Shown here piece after piece: positions 5,952-8,023 of a stretch of DNA of 8,023 nt. The stretch covers positions 1 through 8,023 of the forward strand of contig DKAR01000023.1 in the NCBI GenBank assembly GCA_002450895.1, in the 5' to 3' direction. The stretch comes from Proteobacteria bacterium UBA6921. GTDB lineage: Bacteria; Pseudomonadota; Gammaproteobacteria; SG8-11. The notes below the pieces were generated by a model. It made no database searches and was not told the DNA's origin. It was given only the letters and a program-made list of their open reading frames with translations. The translations under genes and the position numbers were made by a program. Every line of letters begins with the position of its first letter. The stretch's first letter is position 1.

Positions 5952-8023
5952 CCGAGACACGCACCGTGCGTCGAACTTCACCGCTGGCGCGGCGCATGAT
6001 TTTATTGACGATTGCGTTTTCATCTGCGGTTACTTTGGTTGTGACATGCTTTCAGTTGTATCGCGACTACAGTCGCGACATTACAAACATCAACGACAAT
6101 CTTGCCCAGATTCGCGATGTTCACCTTGACTCTATTTCCGAAACGTTGTGGTCCACCGGGCGGTCGCGGCTGAAAATTCAGCTTGATGGCATGCTGCGCA
6201 TGCGCGACATGCACTATATTGCGGTGCGCGATGGCGACATGATGTGGGCGGAGGCGGGCAAGCTGACCTCAAATGATGTGATTCGCACTGACTTGCCGAT
6301 CTTTCACGAGCATCGAGGCGCCAAGATCCAGATTGGAACGCTGACGGCCGTTGCGTCGCTCGAAGATGTCTACAGCCGGATCTACAATGAAGCGTTCATT
6401 ATTTTGGCCAGCAATGCATTAAAGACGTTTCTCGTTGCGGGTTTCATGTTGATGATGATCCGTGCATTGGTGACCCGCCATCTTGAACACATCGCGGACC
6501 ATGTTCGCAATATCGAGTTCACAGCGGACTCCCCGACACTGAAGCTGGATCGAAAGAAAACAATCGGCGACGAACTGGATACGACCGTTGACGCCATCAC
6601 GAATCTCCAGGCGGCGGTACGTGACGCGCTCGAACGTTATCGTGCCAGTGAGGCGAACTATCGCGGGCTTTTTGAAAATGCGAGCGACGCCATTTTTGTT
6701 ATCGATCCTAAGGATGGATCAATTCTCGACTGTAACCGCAACGCTGAGGCGACCTACGGCTATTCACGCAAGGAGTTTTTGCGCATGACGATCCATGACC
6801 TCGGGCCCGTCGAGGATCGCACGCGCGCAGACACGCGCCTGCGGCTCATCGACTCACGGGGCTCAATGGTATTTGAGCGAAAGCATCGTGTACGTTCAGG
6901 GGATTTGCGGCAGGTGGAAATCAACAGCACCGTCATTGATGCGGGCGAAAGGCGCGTCATTATGAGCATTGTTCGCGATATGTCAGAGCGTGAGCGATCC
7001 ATTCGTGCGCTTCGCCAGAGCGAAGAGCAATTCCGGTCCGTTGTTACCGCCATGGCGGAAGGCGTGATCATTCTGGATGCGCAAGGGAAGATCCTTTCCT
7101 GCAACGCGGCAGCGGAACGAATTCTGGGTATTTCCGCCAACGATGTTGTGGGTACGTATTCCCACGATCAGAAGCCGGCATTGATGAGCGAGGATGGCTC
7201 GTCCTTTCCCGCTCCCGAGCTTCCGTCCGCTTACACGCTACGAACCGGCTTGCCAAGGCGCGATGTTGTAGTGGGAATGGTGCGCGCTGACCAAAAACTG
7301 GTTTGGGTGAGTGCGAACAGCCAGCCGATTCCAGGCTCGCGCGAGGGGTCGGTGGCTTCCGTTGTTGTTTCTTTCACGGACATTACCGCGCGCAAGGAAG
7401 CGGAAGTCGAGCGCGCGCGGTTGCAGGGACAATTGCAACAATCGCAAAAGATGGAAGCCGTGGGGCAGATGGCCGGTGGTATTGCCCATGACTTCAACAA
7501 TATTCTGGGAAGCATCATTGGATATGCGTCGTTGGGACTGGAGCGATACGTCGATGATCCGCAGGGCCGGGTTGCGAATTGCCTGCGTGAAGTTCTTACG
7601 GCGGGTGAGCGTGCCCGTGACTTGATCGCCAAACTGTTGGCCTTCAGCCGGGCGCGGCCAGTGACGCCCAAGACGATCGATCCGGGCAGCATCGTGCGTG
7701 AAGTGTCCGACATGCTGATGTCAACGATCCCCTCATCGATCAGTTTGCGAATGGAAATTGAGCCGGACATTGCGCGGGTCCGGATTGATCCGGTGCATCT
7801 GCAGCAGGTCGTGATGAATCTCTGCGTCAATGCGCGTGATGCGATCGAAATGCGCGGCGAAGTTTCAATCAAGGTGCTGCATTCGTGGCGCACGCACGCC
7901 ATTTGCGCTTCATGCCAGAGCGAAGTCACTGGCGACTATGTCGAGATTTCCGTGCGCGATACGGGTGCGGGCATTCCGGCGGAGCAACATGCACGGGTGT
8001 TTGAGCCATTTTTTACGACGAAG
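5948..8023 (+). CDS. Membrane sensor histidine kinase, two PAS domains, HPK4-type core; cut by window edge
   Basis: Inner-membrane kinase expected to autophosphorylate on His and pass the phosphate to a response regulator. The frame is open for 692 codons to the right edge. Order: basic start, helix 1 (about 17-36), periplasmic domain of about 110 residues containing SETLWSTGRSRLKIQLDGML (64-83), helix 2 (about 150-173), linker (180-230), PAS 1 (about 233-345), PAS 2 (about 357-482), dimerisation domain with H-box MAGGIAHDFNNIL (508-520, phospho-acceptor His514), and ATPase domain with N-box NLCVNARDAI (624-633), G1 DTGAGIP (671-677) and the F-box (685-692). GTG 5948 is chosen: GGAG lies 9 bases upstream, it overlaps the receptor stop, and it keeps the basic residues before helix 1; ATG at codon 17 is the alternative. 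A CASC pair (653-656) sits in the ATPase domain. A receiver domain could follow beyond the edge. Confidence 0.9.
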   Translation, partial: MTETRTVRRTSPLARRMILLTIAFSSAVTLVVTCFQLYRDYSRDITNINDNLAQIRDVHLDSISETLWSTGRSRLKIQLDGMLRMRDMHYIAVRDGDMMWAEAGKLTSNDVIRTDLPIFHEHRGAKIQIGTLTAVASLEDVYSRIYNEAFIILASNALKTFLVAGFMLMMIRALVTRHLEHIADHVRNIEFTADSPTLKLDRKKTIGDELDTTVDAITNLQAAVRDALERYRASEANYRGLFENASDAIFVIDPKDGSILDCNRNAEATYGYSRKEFLRMTIHDLGPVEDRTRADTRLRLIDSRGSMVFERKHRVRSGDLRQVEINSTVIDAGERRVIMSIVRDMSERERSIRALRQSEEQFRSVVTAMAEGVIILDAQGKILSCNAAAERILGISANDVVGTYSHDQKPALMSEDGSSFPAPELPSAYTLRTGLPRRDVVVGMVRADQKLVWVSANSQPIPGSREGSVASVVVSFTDITARKEAEVERARLQGQLQQSQKMEAVGQMAGGIAHDFNNILGSIIGYASLGLERYVDDPQGRVANCLREVLTAGERARDLIAKLLAFSRARPVTPKTIDPGSIVREVSDMLMSTIPSSISLRMEIEPDIARVRIDPVHLQQVVMNLCVNARDAIEMRGEVSIKVLHSWRTHAICASCQSEVTGDYVEISVRDTGAGIPAEQHARVFEPFFTTK

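Noticed and set aside
7231..7929. Minus-strand open frame of 232 codons opposite the kinase
   Set aside because: It lies wholly within the kinase PAS 2, H-box and ATPase coding region; the sense strand shows intact catalytic motifs and the antisense translation is Ser/Arg-rich without domain signs.

Overview
The window looks like chromosomal DNA of a GC-rich proteobacterium, most likely a gammaproteobacterium. The pointers are the gene types: a YbhGFSR-like ABC-2 exporter with a lipoprotein adaptor, a TIGR00266/AIM24 protein, an M48 metallopeptidase, and family-3-like periplasmic binding proteins of a kind common in that class. The order cannot be fixed from sequence alone. There are no rRNA or tRNA genes, CRISPR arrays, transposases or phage genes. 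Apart from two short intergenic regions the DNA is densely coding.

Left part, minus strand (2167 down to 1): a tightly packed exporter operon reads lipoprotein periplasmic adaptor (HlyD/YbhG type), then ABC ATPase (YbhF type), then ABC-2 permease (YbhS/YbhR type), cut by the left edge. Junctions are close (the ATPase follows the adaptor stop by 24 bases; the ATPase and permease overlap in GTGA).

Middle, plus strand: a divergently transcribed TIGR00266/AIM24-family gene (2303-3106) with a plausible sigma-70 promoter in the 135-base divergent region, then a membrane-anchored M48 peptidase (3167-4321).

Right part, plus strand: after a 131-base intergenic region carrying a 20-base near-perfect palindrome, a coupled operon runs off the right edge. 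It encodes two tandem paralogous secreted binding proteins (about 71 percent identical over 222 mature residues, no gaps by hand alignment), followed by a membrane sensor histidine kinase with a short periplasmic domain, two PAS domains and an HPK4-type DHp/ATPase core. The genes overlap by ATGA and GTGA. No importer ATPase or permease accompanies the binding proteins, so the likely reading is a sensory unit in which soluble periplasmic receptors report a ligand to the kinase. This two-receptor, one-kinase cassette and its upstream palindrome are the most interesting content here.
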